A stretch of DNA of 64,000 nt from Clostridia bacterium (GTDB lineage: Bacteria; Bacillota; Clostridia; Oscillospirales; SIG627). Numbering within the stretch: the first letter of the stretch is position 1; every line of letters starts with the position of its first letter. Position numbers and translations under genes: made by a program. Below are positions 8,886 through 17,000 of this stretch, piece after piece. The DNA lies in assembly GCA_017517325.1 (NCBI GenBank), contig JAFWZW010000024.1, forward strand, positions 1 to 64,000, in the 5' to 3' direction. Under the pieces are notes generated by a model, which saw only the letters and a list, made by a program, of their open reading frames with translations, did no database searches and was not told the DNA's origin.

Positions 8886-9647
8886 TCAGGAATGTAGTTC
8901 TTTTTCGTATAGGATCATGGAAAGCACCGCCGCAGAGGCAGTTTCCGTCCGCAGGATCCGTTTTCCCAAGGTTACGGTGGGAACGCCCCTCTCCTCAAGA
9001 AGCGCGATCTCCCGCCCGGAGATGCCCCCCTCGGGGCCGATGAAAAAGGCGATGCTTTTTCCTTCACTGCAGGACAGAAGGCTTTTCAGGCTTCTCTCCC
9101 CTTCTTTCTCGTAGCAGGCGAAGGCAAGGTCGTGGCTACAGAAATCATCCAAAACCGTATCCAGATCTTCCGCAACGGAAACCCGAACCAACTTTCCTCT
9201 TCCGCATTGCTTTGCCGCCTCTTCCGCTATTTTTTGGTAGCGGGTATTCTTTTTTTCCTCCCCGGTAAAAGTGGGAACGGCATGGTCGGAATACACGAAG
9301 ACCACGCGGCTGACCCCCAGTTCCGTTGCCTTTTGCAAGATGGAATCGGTCTTTTTTCCTTTGGGCATACCTTGAAACAAGGTGATCTCAACAGGCGATT
9401 CTCCGCAGCTTTCCGAAGCGGAGACAGGCACAAGGACAACAACGGGTGCTCGCTTACCGCCGTAGATATCCTCGATCTTGCAAAGGATCTCAATACCGTC
9501 CGAGGTGCAGACCGTCACCTCATCCCCCAATCTGGCACGAAGAGAAACGGAAAGGTGGAATGCATCCTCCCCTTCCAGAGCAAGGCGCTCCGGAAGATGA
9601 TCCAGCGATACGGAGGGAGCCGTTTCCGGCAAAAAAAATCTGGGCAT
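8886..9647 (-). CDS. rsmE: 16S rRNA (uracil1498-N3)-methyltransferase RsmE
   Basis: SPOUT-class methyltransferase modifying U1498 of 16S rRNA. 253 aa; N-terminal PUA-like domain (HLSVSLRARLGDEVTVCTSDG), and C-terminal knotted SAM site with FFIGPEGGISGREIALL and LGKRILRTETA. ATG start with AAGGGAG. It is monocistronic, with its own promoter (9678-9706) and terminator, and divergent from the methionine-gamma-lyase-family gene. Confidence 0.94.
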   Translation of the reverse strand: MPRFFLPETAPSVSLDHLPERLALEGEDAFHLSVSLRARLGDEVTVCTSDGIEILCKIEDIYGGKRAPVVVLVPVSASESCGESPVEITLFQGMPKGKKTDSILQKATELGVSRVVFVYSDHAVPTFTGEEKKNTRYQKIAEEAAKQCGRGKLVRVSVAEDLDTVLDDFCSHDLAFACYEKEGERSLKSLLSCSEGKSIAFFIGPEGGISGREIALLEERGVPTVTLGKRILRTETASAAVLSMILYEKELHS

Positions 9648-9677
9648 AGTATTCTCCCTTAAGCTTAACTTTTCATT

Positions 9678-9706
9678 ATTTTAACAAGGAGCGGATTTTT
9701 TGTCAA
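9678..9706 (-). promoter_or_regulatory. Promoter of rsmE
   Basis: Minus strand TTGACA (9706-9701), 17-bp spacer, TAAAAT (9683-9678), about 30 bp before the rsmE start. Confidence 0.8.
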
Positions 9707-9744
9707 ATCTTTCAATATCTTTGAAAAAACCAATGCATTTTCAG

Positions 9745-9773
9745 TTGATTCCAAGAAAAAAATGTGATATGAT
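9745..9773 (+). promoter_or_regulatory. Promoter of the methionine-gamma-lyase-family gene and gpmI
   Basis: TTGATT (9745-9750), 17-bp spacer, TATGAT (9768-9773). A start near 9780 would put the first ATG codons (9785, 9788) almost at the transcript end, which favours the ATG at 9803. Confidence 0.72.
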
Positions 9774-9802
9774 AGATTGATTCTATGATGAAGAGGAAAA
9801 AA

Positions 9803-11065
9803 ATGCTGCAATTTGATGATAAGCTGCTTTCTCTGGCAGAACAGACGGAAGCGGATTTGAGAGAGGCTTACGGCAAAATCGACCGCCTTGCCTTTTTCAA
9901 TCAGAAAAAAGTATTGGAAGCCTTTCGCGAAGAGAGAGTTTCCACCGAATGCTTTAACCCCACCACCGGTTACGGCTACGACGATATGGGCAGAGAGGTA
10001 CTGGATCGCATATACGCCCGTGTATTTGAAGCGGAAAGCGCCTTCGTACGGCACAGTATCCTTTCCGGCACCCACGCTTTGACTTTGGCCCTTTTCGGCC
10101 TGCTTCGCCCGGGCGATACGATGCTGGCAATCACGGGCACCCCTTACGATACCCTTCAAAGCGTCATAGGCCTTACGGGAGAAGAGGGCTGCGGAAGCCT
10201 GAAGGATTTCGGGATCCGCTATGAAGAGATCGAACTGACTGCTGATTCCCGCCTTGATCGGGATGCCATTACCAACCGCTTGAAAAAGGGCGACGTAAAA
10301 ATGGTATATCTGCAGAAGAGCCCCGGCTACAGCACCCGCCGCCCCTTGGGAAATCAAGTGGTTGCGGAAGCGGTAGAGCTGGTTAAAGAAGAGGGCAAGG
10401 ACGCCTTCGTGGTGGTAGATAACTGCTATGCGGAGTTTTGTGAGGAGCATGAGCCTCCCTATTACGGTGCGGATCTTTGCATCGGCTCTCTCATAAAAAA
10501 CCCCGGCGGCGGTATGGCGGAGTGCGGCGGTTATCTCGCCGGTACCAAAAGGGCCATCGATCTGTGCGCTCAGCGCTATTCCTGCCCCGGAATCGGTCTT
10601 GAGATCGGCGCTTCCTTAGGGAACACAAAATCTATGTACAAAGGTCTTTTTTACGCACCCCACACCGTGGCCCAGGCGCTGAAGACGGCAGTATTTTCCG
10701 CAGGGCTTTTCAGTAAAATGGGTTACAACGTGATCCCCGCTCCCGAGGATGCGCGTCACGACATCGTACAGCAGATCTCTCTTCTTGACGGAAAGAAGGT
10801 GGAGGGCTTCTGCAAAGGACTTCAGAGCGCTTCTCCCGTTGACAGCTACGTGACCCCCATCCCATGGGCAATGCCGGGCTATCAGGACCCGGTTATCATG
10901 GCGGCAGGCGCCTTTACCCAAGGCTCCTCCATTGAGCTTTCTGCCGATGCACCTATGCGTTATCCCTTTACGGTGTATATGCAGGGCGGGCTCACCTATG
11001 AAAGTGCAAAATTGGGCATCCTTGCCGCGGCAAGCGAAGTGATGGCCATTGAAGAACAAGAATAA
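9803..11065 (+). CDS. Methionine gamma-lyase family PLP enzyme (aluminium-resistance protein family)
   Basis: PLP-dependent fold-type I enzyme, 420 aa. The family signature is clear: tetrahedral start TECFNPTTGYGYDDMGRE, RHSILSGTHALTLALFGLLRPGD for cofactor phosphate binding, VVVDNCYAEF, and GSLIKNPGGGMAECGGYLAG with the PLP lysine in the SLIKNPGG segment. It belongs to the Met_gamma_lyase/YnbB group, whose real substrate is poorly defined. I chose ATG 9803 because AGAGGA (9792-9797) is properly spaced from it; ATGs at 9785 and 9788 are nearly at the expected transcript start. gpmI begins 20 bp downstream. Confidence 0.88.
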   Translation: MLQFDDKLLSLAEQTEADLREAYGKIDRLAFFNQKKVLEAFREERVSTECFNPTTGYGYDDMGREVLDRIYARVFEAESAFVRHSILSGTHALTLALFGLLRPGDTMLAITGTPYDTLQSVIGLTGEEGCGSLKDFGIRYEEIELTADSRLDRDAITNRLKKGDVKMVYLQKSPGYSTRRPLGNQVVAEAVELVKEEGKDAFVVVDNCYAEFCEEHEPPYYGADLCIGSLIKNPGGGMAECGGYLAGTKRAIDLCAQRYSCPGIGLEIGASLGNTKSMYKGLFYAPHTVAQALKTAVFSAGLFSKMGYNVIPAPEDARHDIVQQISLLDGKKVEGFCKGLQSASPVDSYVTPIPWAMPGYQDPVIMAAGAFTQGSSIELSADAPMRYPFTVYMQGGLTYESAKLGILAAASEVMAIEEQE

Positions 11066-11084
11066 TAAGAAAAGAGGTAACGAT

Positions 11085-12728
11085 ATGGAACTGAAAGAAT
11101 TACAGAAAAAGGTTGGCGTTAAGGGACCCGTTGTGGTTCTGGTGCTGGACGGCGTCGGCCTGAATCCCAAGACCGAAGGAAACGCAGTAAAATGCGCCAA
11201 TACCCCCACGCTGGACCGCCTGATGCGCGACTTCCCCACCGTAAGCCTGAAGGCACACGGAACTGCAGTAGGTCTTCCCTCTGACGACGATATGGGCAAC
11301 TCTGAGGTTGGCCACAATGCGCTGGGCTCAGGTCAGATCTTCGCACAGGGCGCAAAGCTGGTTTCCAACTCCATTGAAAGCGGCAAGATCTTCGAGGGCG
11401 ACGGTTGGCAGAAGGTTAGCGGAAACTGCAAAAAGAACGGCTCCACCCTGCATTTTTTGGGCCTCTTTTCCGACGGTAACGTTCACTCCCACATCGACCA
11501 CCTGAAGGCTCTCATTGCACAGGCAAAGAAGGAAGGCATCAATCGCGTTCGCGTTCACATTCTTCTTGACGGCAGAGACGTTGCCGAAACCAGCGCGCTG
11601 GAATACGTTGAGCCCTTTGAAGCATATCTTGCAGAGCTGAATACCGACGGCTTTGACGCCAAGATCGCTTCCGGCGGCGGAAGAATGAGCATCACCATGG
11701 ACCGCTACGAAGCCAACTGGCAGATGGTAAAGGCAGGTTGGGACATTCACGTTTTGGGCGAAGGCAGAGCCTTTACCAGCGCCAAGGAAGCCATTGAGAC
11801 CTACCGCGAGGAGCTGCACGTGATCGACCAGGATCTCCCCGGCTTCGTCATTGCTGAAAACGGCAAGCCCGTGGGCACCGTGGAAGACGGCGACGGCGTG
11901 ATCTTCTTCAACTTCCGCGGTGACCGCTCCATTGAAATCTCCAAGGCCTTCTGCGATGAAGACTTTACCCATTTTGACAGAGTACGCTTCCCCAAGACCG
12001 CCTACGCCGGTATGCTGGAATACGACGGTGACCTGCACATTCCCCCCGTATATCTGGTTGCGCCCCCCGAGATCACCGGCACCATGGGCGAATATCTTGC
12101 CCAGGCTCCCATTCACTCTCTGGCAGTCAGCGAAACCCAGAAATACGGCCACGTGACCTACTTCTGGAACGGAAACAAATCCGGCAAGTACAGCGAAGAA
12201 AAGGAAACCTATATGGAGATCCCCTCCGACGTGGTTCCCTTTGAGCAGAGACCCTGGATGAAGTGTGCCGAGATCACCGACGTTTTGCTTGATGCCATCC
12301 GCGGTGGCAAATATCAGTTCATTCGTGCTAACTTCCCCAACGGCGATATGGTTGGTCACACCGGCAGTATGAAGGCAACCCAGATCAGTATGGAAGCCTT
12401 GGATCTTTGCCTTGACCGCATTCTTGCCGCCATCGACGAGGTAGGCGGCGTTGCGCTGATCACCGCCGATCACGGTAACGCAGACGAGATGTACGAATTG
12501 GATAAGAAGACGGGCGAGCCCAAGAAGAACAAGGACGGAAGTCTCAAATCCAAGACCAGCCACACCCTGAACCCCGTTCCCTGCATTTTCTACGATAAAT
12601 TTACTTCCGACCGCTACACCGTGAAGGAAGGCTCCTTCGGCCTTGCCAACGTAGCCGCCACCACCGTAAACCTCCTTGGCTACGAAGCACCTGAATTCTG
12701 GAACGAAAGTATGATCGAAATTAAATAA
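11085..12728 (+). CDS. gpmI: 2,3-bisphosphoglycerate-independent phosphoglycerate mutase
   Basis: Glycolytic interconversion of 3- and 2-phosphoglycerate. 547 aa, slightly longer than usual (about 510). Alkaline-phosphatase-like metal site: VLVLDGVGLN near residue 20, the catalytic Ser in DDDMGNSEVGHNALG, LDGRDVAETSALEY, GGRMSITMDRYEANW, and C-terminal ITADHGNADEM and SHTLNPVPCIFYD. Start chosen at ATG 11085 because AGAGGT precedes it. Extra residues around 385-400 and 480-495 relative to shorter family members look like loops. Co-transcribed with the preceding PLP enzyme. Confidence 0.96.
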   Translation: MELKELQKKVGVKGPVVVLVLDGVGLNPKTEGNAVKCANTPTLDRLMRDFPTVSLKAHGTAVGLPSDDDMGNSEVGHNALGSGQIFAQGAKLVSNSIESGKIFEGDGWQKVSGNCKKNGSTLHFLGLFSDGNVHSHIDHLKALIAQAKKEGINRVRVHILLDGRDVAETSALEYVEPFEAYLAELNTDGFDAKIASGGGRMSITMDRYEANWQMVKAGWDIHVLGEGRAFTSAKEAIETYREELHVIDQDLPGFVIAENGKPVGTVEDGDGVIFFNFRGDRSIEISKAFCDEDFTHFDRVRFPKTAYAGMLEYDGDLHIPPVYLVAPPEITGTMGEYLAQAPIHSLAVSETQKYGHVTYFWNGNKSGKYSEEKETYMEIPSDVVPFEQRPWMKCAEITDVLLDAIRGGKYQFIRANFPNGDMVGHTGSMKATQISMEALDLCLDRILAAIDEVGGVALITADHGNADEMYELDKKTGEPKKNKDGSLKSKTSHTLNPVPCIFYDKFTSDRYTVKEGSFGLANVAATTVNLLGYEAPEFWNESMIEIK

Positions 12729-12740
12729 ATACCGCTCAAA

Positions 12741-12774
12741 ATCAAAAAGAGAGGCAATCGCCTCTCTTTTTTGA
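12741..12774. terminator. Bidirectional terminator between gpmI and the uronate operon
   Basis: Stem GAGAGGC/GCCTCTC (12749-12755, 12760-12766) with a 4-nt loop, extended by A-run/T-run pairing on both sides, so it serves gpmI (plus) and the RraA-like gene (minus). Confidence 0.85.
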
Positions 12775-12780
12775 TTTGCT

Positions 12781-13695
12781 TTACAGCATCGTCTGGGTAT
12801 CGTCGGGGTTTCCTTCCCGAGCAAGCTTATATTCATAGGACCAATCCAGATCGCGGTACTGCTCACCGCGGGGATCCGTTTGGATCCAGTTTGTGAGCAT
12901 ATCCAGCATTTCCTCGGTCCAGGTGGCACGGTCGATCTGCGCGGTGGTAAAGCGACCCTCGCTGATCATTTCAAAGCCGAAATCGTCTTTTACGTGGGTC
13001 TTGGCAGCTCCCTCTACCACGTCTGCTACCAGGTGGGAGGGAATGAAAAGCACGCCGCCGCCCGCACCGTAGACCACGTCACCGGGGAGACAAACGGCTC
13101 CGCCAAAGGAGGTAATGTCGTTCCAATCCTTCATAACGAACTCACGAATGGGGGTGGGGTCAATGCCGCGGTAGTAAACCTGAACGTCGGGCACCTTTTT
13201 CATCTGCTCTACGTCACGAATGCCGCCCCATACGACGGCACCGCCGGTCTTGGTGCGCTTCTGAATGGCGGTGGTCAGGTTGCCGCCAAGGAAGGTGCCC
13301 TTGTAGATCTTATCGTACATATCGCAGACTACCACGTCACGCTCCACAAGGCTATCTACTACCCATTGGTTGTAATTGCCGCTGAGACCGTCTTCCCCGC
13401 CGCGGGCAAACTGCAATTCGTGCAGGTCGGGACGGGTGGGACAGTATGTACAGGTAACGGCTCTGCCCACAAGCTTTCTGCCGTCATCGTGAAGTGGGGT
13501 CAAGGGAGCGAGGCCGCCGCCTACGAACTGGTGCTCGTAGCCTAAAACGAAAATGGGCTTCCAGACCTCCTCCAGCGTCATTTTATACAATGCATCAAGG
13601 TGCTTATCCGCAACCTTGGGTCTTCCGTCGGGGAAGCGTTCTCCCTTCCAAAGGGGGGTCAGTGCAATGATGCGTTCGCGATCGTTAAAATGCAT
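12781..13695 (-). CDS. RraA / HMG-aldolase-like family protein in the uronate operon
   Basis: 304 aa, RraA-like fold (the family includes 4-hydroxy-4-methyl-2-oxoglutarate aldolases, oxaloacetate decarboxylases and the RNase E inhibitor RraA). The hallmark GGIRD occurs near residue 165 (AVVWGGIRDVEQ), preceded by GTFLGGNLTTAIQKR and followed by CLPGDVVYGAGGGVLFIP. The usual Asp before DGV in the last motif is replaced by AGGGV. The length is greater than RraA (about 160 aa) because of N- and C-terminal extensions. Last gene of the uxaC-SDR-uxuA-GH39 operon (15-bp gap), so a lyase step on a keto-deoxy sugar acid is plausible but inferred only from context. ATG with AAAGGA. Confidence 0.78.
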   Translation of the reverse strand: MHFNDRERIIALTPLWKGERFPDGRPKVADKHLDALYKMTLEEVWKPIFVLGYEHQFVGGGLAPLTPLHDDGRKLVGRAVTCTYCPTRPDLHELQFARGGEDGLSGNYNQWVVDSLVERDVVVCDMYDKIYKGTFLGGNLTTAIQKRTKTGGAVVWGGIRDVEQMKKVPDVQVYYRGIDPTPIREFVMKDWNDITSFGGAVCLPGDVVYGAGGGVLFIPSHLVADVVEGAAKTHVKDDFGFEMISEGRFTTAQIDRATWTEEMLDMLTNWIQTDPRGEQYRDLDWSYEYKLAREGNPDDTQTML

Positions 13696-13710
13696 TTTAT
13701 TTTTCCTTTC

Positions 13711-15195
13711 TTATTTTACCGTAATCAGATAGGTAGAATTGGGGGTCATCTTCAGGGTAAGCTGTTCTTCTGCGGATTGGGTGAATACGGGCTTCAGTGT
13801 TCCCTCTTCTCTCAGGATACGAAGTTCTTCTTCGTTAGGATCACCGATTCCCATTTTCTGATAGAGACGGTAGGGATTGGTAGTTTCCTTATCGATACAG
13901 AAGGCAGTAACGGTCTTGCCTGCAAGGTCGCCTGCAAGGCTTACCTCCTCTGTAAGCACGGGAAGTTCTTCTTCAAAGAAGTCTCCTGCATAGGTCAAAA
14001 GGATGGCGGTTTCACCCTTTTCGTTTTTGGTGGGGATCACGGAGATCCGGGGATTTTCGCAATGAGATTCCAAGAGGTCTTCACCTAATTTGGAAGCCAT
14101 TATATAAGAATTATAAATAGGCTTTGAAATGAAATTCAAAGTAAAGAAGTTACGGAAGCCTGAGAAATCCTCTACCATTTCGTGCTGACCGGAAAGGCAG
14201 ATCAACAACTTGGAAGGGGTCTTTTCATCGTGGATCAGCTCGTAGATAAACTTTACGAAAAAGGAAGAGAATACCTCCGTTTCGCGGAACATCAAGGGCG
14301 GGCATTCTTCACGGTTATAAAAGCCTGCGGAAGAGCCGCCCCACTCGTCGTAAATAACCTCCCGATCATCAAAGCCTTTTTGACGAAGAAGCTCCATATA
14401 GCCACGGTGACGCTCCATATTATTGGCAACGGAGATGGGGCGGGTGCCATCGTTCAGAAGGCGAACGTTGGTGCCGTAGTTGTGGAAGGGAATGTAATCC
14501 AGCTTCAGATTGTGCTCCTTCACGTAATCCAGGAAAATTCCCAAAAAGTCAAGACGGTGAGCTAAGCAAGGACCGCCGATGACCACTTTTTCGGAGGCTC
14601 TGCGAACGCCCTTTTCAAAAGCTTCGTAAAGCTTGCAGTAAGCCGCCGCACGGGCAGGAACACCTTCTGCTCCTTTAGGCTGTTCGGAAAGGAAGAAAGA
14701 GGCAATATCCGGTTCATTGAAGCACTGAATACGCCAGCGGGAAACGGTTTCGATGCCGTAGCGCTCTACGATATGCTTGGTGTATTCATAGCACATCTCC
14801 TCCCAAAGCTTATAATCCTTGGGGGGGGCGGAGTTCCACATCTTTCCTTTATATCGGGTCTTGTTTTTGGAGACGCTGGTCTTATTGGCGCAGGTCTCGG
14901 CAATGATATCGGGCATACCTGCGTATGCAATGATGAGATTAAAGCCCTTTTCAAGCAGATAATCAAGGCGCAGATCGTTCAGGCGGAAATCGTACTTGAG
15001 AGTTCCCTCTTCATCCAGATAGACAATATCCTCAAACATCGAGTAGATACGCACGGTATCGATGGTACCGTCTTCTGCAAGGCGATCCAAAATTCTTCTG
15101 CCCCAGGGATCCTCCACCGCATCGGTGGGGTGGAACAGGCAATGGTTCCAAAAGTTGGGCTGTTTTCTCAAAACCTTTTCGGAAATCTTAATCAT
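13711..15195 (-). CDS. Cytoplasmic GH39-like glycoside hydrolase
   Basis: 494 aa with a (beta/alpha)8-type catalytic domain and C-terminal beta region. Likely acid/base Glu in CFNEPD (about residue 160) and nucleophile Glu in IYDEWGGSS (about residue 285) match the GH39 NEP and TEW motifs. GH39 contains beta-xylosidases and alpha-L-iduronidases. No signal peptide, so it would act on imported oligosaccharides. It overlaps uxuA by 4 bp (ATGA), tying it to uronate breakdown; a uronosyl-releasing activity is my inference. ATG with AAGGGAG. Confidence 0.75.
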   Translation of the reverse strand: MIKISEKVLRKQPNFWNHCLFHPTDAVEDPWGRRILDRLAEDGTIDTVRIYSMFEDIVYLDEEGTLKYDFRLNDLRLDYLLEKGFNLIIAYAGMPDIIAETCANKTSVSKNKTRYKGKMWNSAPPKDYKLWEEMCYEYTKHIVERYGIETVSRWRIQCFNEPDIASFFLSEQPKGAEGVPARAAAYCKLYEAFEKGVRRASEKVVIGGPCLAHRLDFLGIFLDYVKEHNLKLDYIPFHNYGTNVRLLNDGTRPISVANNMERHRGYMELLRQKGFDDREVIYDEWGGSSAGFYNREECPPLMFRETEVFSSFFVKFIYELIHDEKTPSKLLICLSGQHEMVEDFSGFRNFFTLNFISKPIYNSYIMASKLGEDLLESHCENPRISVIPTKNEKGETAILLTYAGDFFEEELPVLTEEVSLAGDLAGKTVTAFCIDKETTNPYRLYQKMGIGDPNEEELRILREEGTLKPVFTQSAEEQLTLKMTPNSTYLITVK

Positions 15196-16148
15196 ATCTT
15201 TCTCCCTTCAACGCTTTCCATAATTCCTTTCAGGTAACCGATGGCAAAGAGTCTACCCAAGGCATCATAACCGGGCAAGGTGGAGACCTCACCTGCCATG
15301 GTGGGAACGTGATCCACACGGATGGGCACGTCAATTCCGCATTTTACGTAGTGCTTTAAGAGCTCTGCCATAGGCAGTTCTCCGTTATCGTGGTAGGTTT
15401 CTCGAAATTTGGTGGGAACGCCCGTGGTATTGCGGAAGTGAACGAAAAAGATCTTCTCTTTCCAAGCCTCGATCAATTCTTTCAGGTCTTCACCCATAAT
15501 GTGGAAATTGGCCTGACAGAAGGTAACGCCCAGATTTTCACTTTTCACGATTCCCGTAACGGCTTTTTCGATGTTTTTACGGTTTACCATAATTCTCGAA
15601 ACGTCACCTAAGCGGGGCATAGGCGGATCATCGGGGTGGAGCGCAAGCTGAATGCCGTGTTTTTCTGCCGCAGGGATCACCGCACGGAGAAAGTATTCGT
15701 AATTCTGCCAAAGCTCTTCCTCGGTGATGCTGGCGCCGGTAGGCTGAAAGGCGGCCATATCAAAGCCCGTGACTTTAGCACCGCCCCGTTCAGGGATATC
15801 GCTGTGGGTGCGAAGCCAACCGATATGAGCCATCCAGTTAAAGCAGATGGTGCGGATATTCAGCCGTTCCATAATGGGGAGCATATCCAAAACCTTCTGA
15901 ATGGATTCGTCACGCTTTTCATCGCCCGCTTTGATGTGATCGTGCACGGCATTGGGCATAGGCTCAATGATCACGGGGGTCACACCGAAATCCACAAAGC
16001 GATCGTAGACCGTTTGCCAGTGGGAAGAATTTGAAAGGTCAAATTCTGCATCCTCGGGCAGACGAATGACACCGTGGCGCACGCCGCAGGATACGGCAAT
16101 ATCCCAAGCGGGGTCGTGAGAGCTTCTGAAATAATCGGTTAAAAGCAT
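15192..16148 (-). CDS. uxuA: Mannonate dehydratase
   Basis: Converts D-mannonate to 2-keto-3-deoxygluconate. 318 aa, shorter than the E. coli enzyme (394) but with family motifs: ICFNWM, LHPDDPPMPRLG, VTFCQANFHIMG, IFFVHFRN and YHDNGELPM, which hold the metal ligands and catalytic His. It follows the SDR oxidoreductase by 1 bp and overlaps the GH39 gene by 4 bp, so it is translationally coupled on both sides. Confidence 0.92.
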   Translation of the reverse strand: MLLTDYFRSSHDPAWDIAVSCGVRHGVIRLPEDAEFDLSNSSHWQTVYDRFVDFGVTPVIIEPMPNAVHDHIKAGDEKRDESIQKVLDMLPIMERLNIRTICFNWMAHIGWLRTHSDIPERGGAKVTGFDMAAFQPTGASITEEELWQNYEYFLRAVIPAAEKHGIQLALHPDDPPMPRLGDVSRIMVNRKNIEKAVTGIVKSENLGVTFCQANFHIMGEDLKELIEAWKEKIFFVHFRNTTGVPTKFRETYHDNGELPMAELLKHYVKCGIDVPIRVDHVPTMAGEVSTLPGYDALGRLFAIGYLKGIMESVEGRKI

Positions 16149-16149
16149 A

Positions 16150-16995
16150 TCATACTCCTCCCAGAGTTAAAAAGCCACCGTCAACAGGGACGGTAATGCC
16201 CGTAACGAACGCGGCATCCTCCTGATCCAGGAGCCATCTGACGCAGCCCAAAAGATCCTTGGCTTCGCCGAATCTTCCCATAGGAGTATGGCCGATAACG
16301 CTCTGCCCTCTGGGGGTGAGACCTTCTTCCACGGTTCCTAAATAGGTGCGGCTTCTTTCATTGACCATAAAGCCGGGGGCAACGGCGTTGATACGAATAC
16401 CCGCAGGAGCGAAATACGCCGCAAGGGATTGGGTCAGGTTGGAGATGGCGGCCTTGCTCATAGCGTAAGCAAAGCAACGGGTCAAGGGGCAGTAGCTGTT
16501 CATAGATGCAAAGTTTACCACGGCACCGCCACCCTTACGGACCATCTGCGGTGCAAAGGCCATAATGGGGTAAAAGGAGCCCATAGTATTGATGCGCAAT
16601 ACGCTTTCAAAGGCATCGGAATCAATACCAAAAATGCCCTTGGTGCCTTCGGGCAGTTCACCGGTCAGTTCTCTGGGGTCAAAGCTGGTAATGGTGGGCA
16701 TTGCCTTGACGTTGTTGCCACCGGCACCGTTAATGAGCCAATCACAACCGCCGAAGGTTTCGTCTACGGTTTCGGCAAGGCGGGCAACCGCTTCGCGGTC
16801 TGCAACGTCACAAGCGGCGGTCAGGCAGGTGCCCCCTGCCTTGCGGATCTCTTCCGCCACTTTTTCAAGCTTTTCAAGGGTTCTGCCTACCAGCACCACG
16901 CGAACGCCGCGGACTGCCAGGTCTTTTGCGATCTCGGAGCAAAGAGTACCGCCTGCGCCGGTCACCACTGCTACTTTATTCTCATAGTTTTTCAT
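16150..16995 (-). CDS. SDR oxidoreductase, probable fructuronate reductase (YjmF/UxuB-type)
   Basis: 281-aa classical short-chain dehydrogenase: Rossmann TGAGGTLCSEIA, NGAGG, catalytic Ser in NFASMNS, YxxxK as YAMSK, and C-terminal PVDGGFLT. Bacillus uses an SDR of this kind to reduce fructuronate to mannonate, the step between UxaC and UxuA, and the gene sits exactly between those two. ATG at 16995 is chosen because GGAGGT precedes it; an upstream TTG would place that site inside the gene. It lies 5 bp after uxaC. Confidence 0.85.
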   Translation of the reverse strand: MKNYENKVAVVTGAGGTLCSEIAKDLAVRGVRVVLVGRTLEKLEKVAEEIRKAGGTCLTAACDVADREAVARLAETVDETFGGCDWLINGAGGNNVKAMPTITSFDPRELTGELPEGTKGIFGIDSDAFESVLRINTMGSFYPIMAFAPQMVRKGGGAVVNFASMNSYCPLTRCFAYAMSKAAISNLTQSLAAYFAPAGIRINAVAPGFMVNERSRTYLGTVEEGLTPRGQSVIGHTPMGRFGEAKDLLGCVRWLLDQEDAAFVTGITVPVDGGFLTLGGV

Positions 16996-17000
16996 TTTAT

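Noticed and set aside
11328-12929. A 533-codon antisense frame over gpmI
   Set aside because: gpmI is an unmistakable enzyme in the opposite strand; the frame crosses the terminator and has no start signals.
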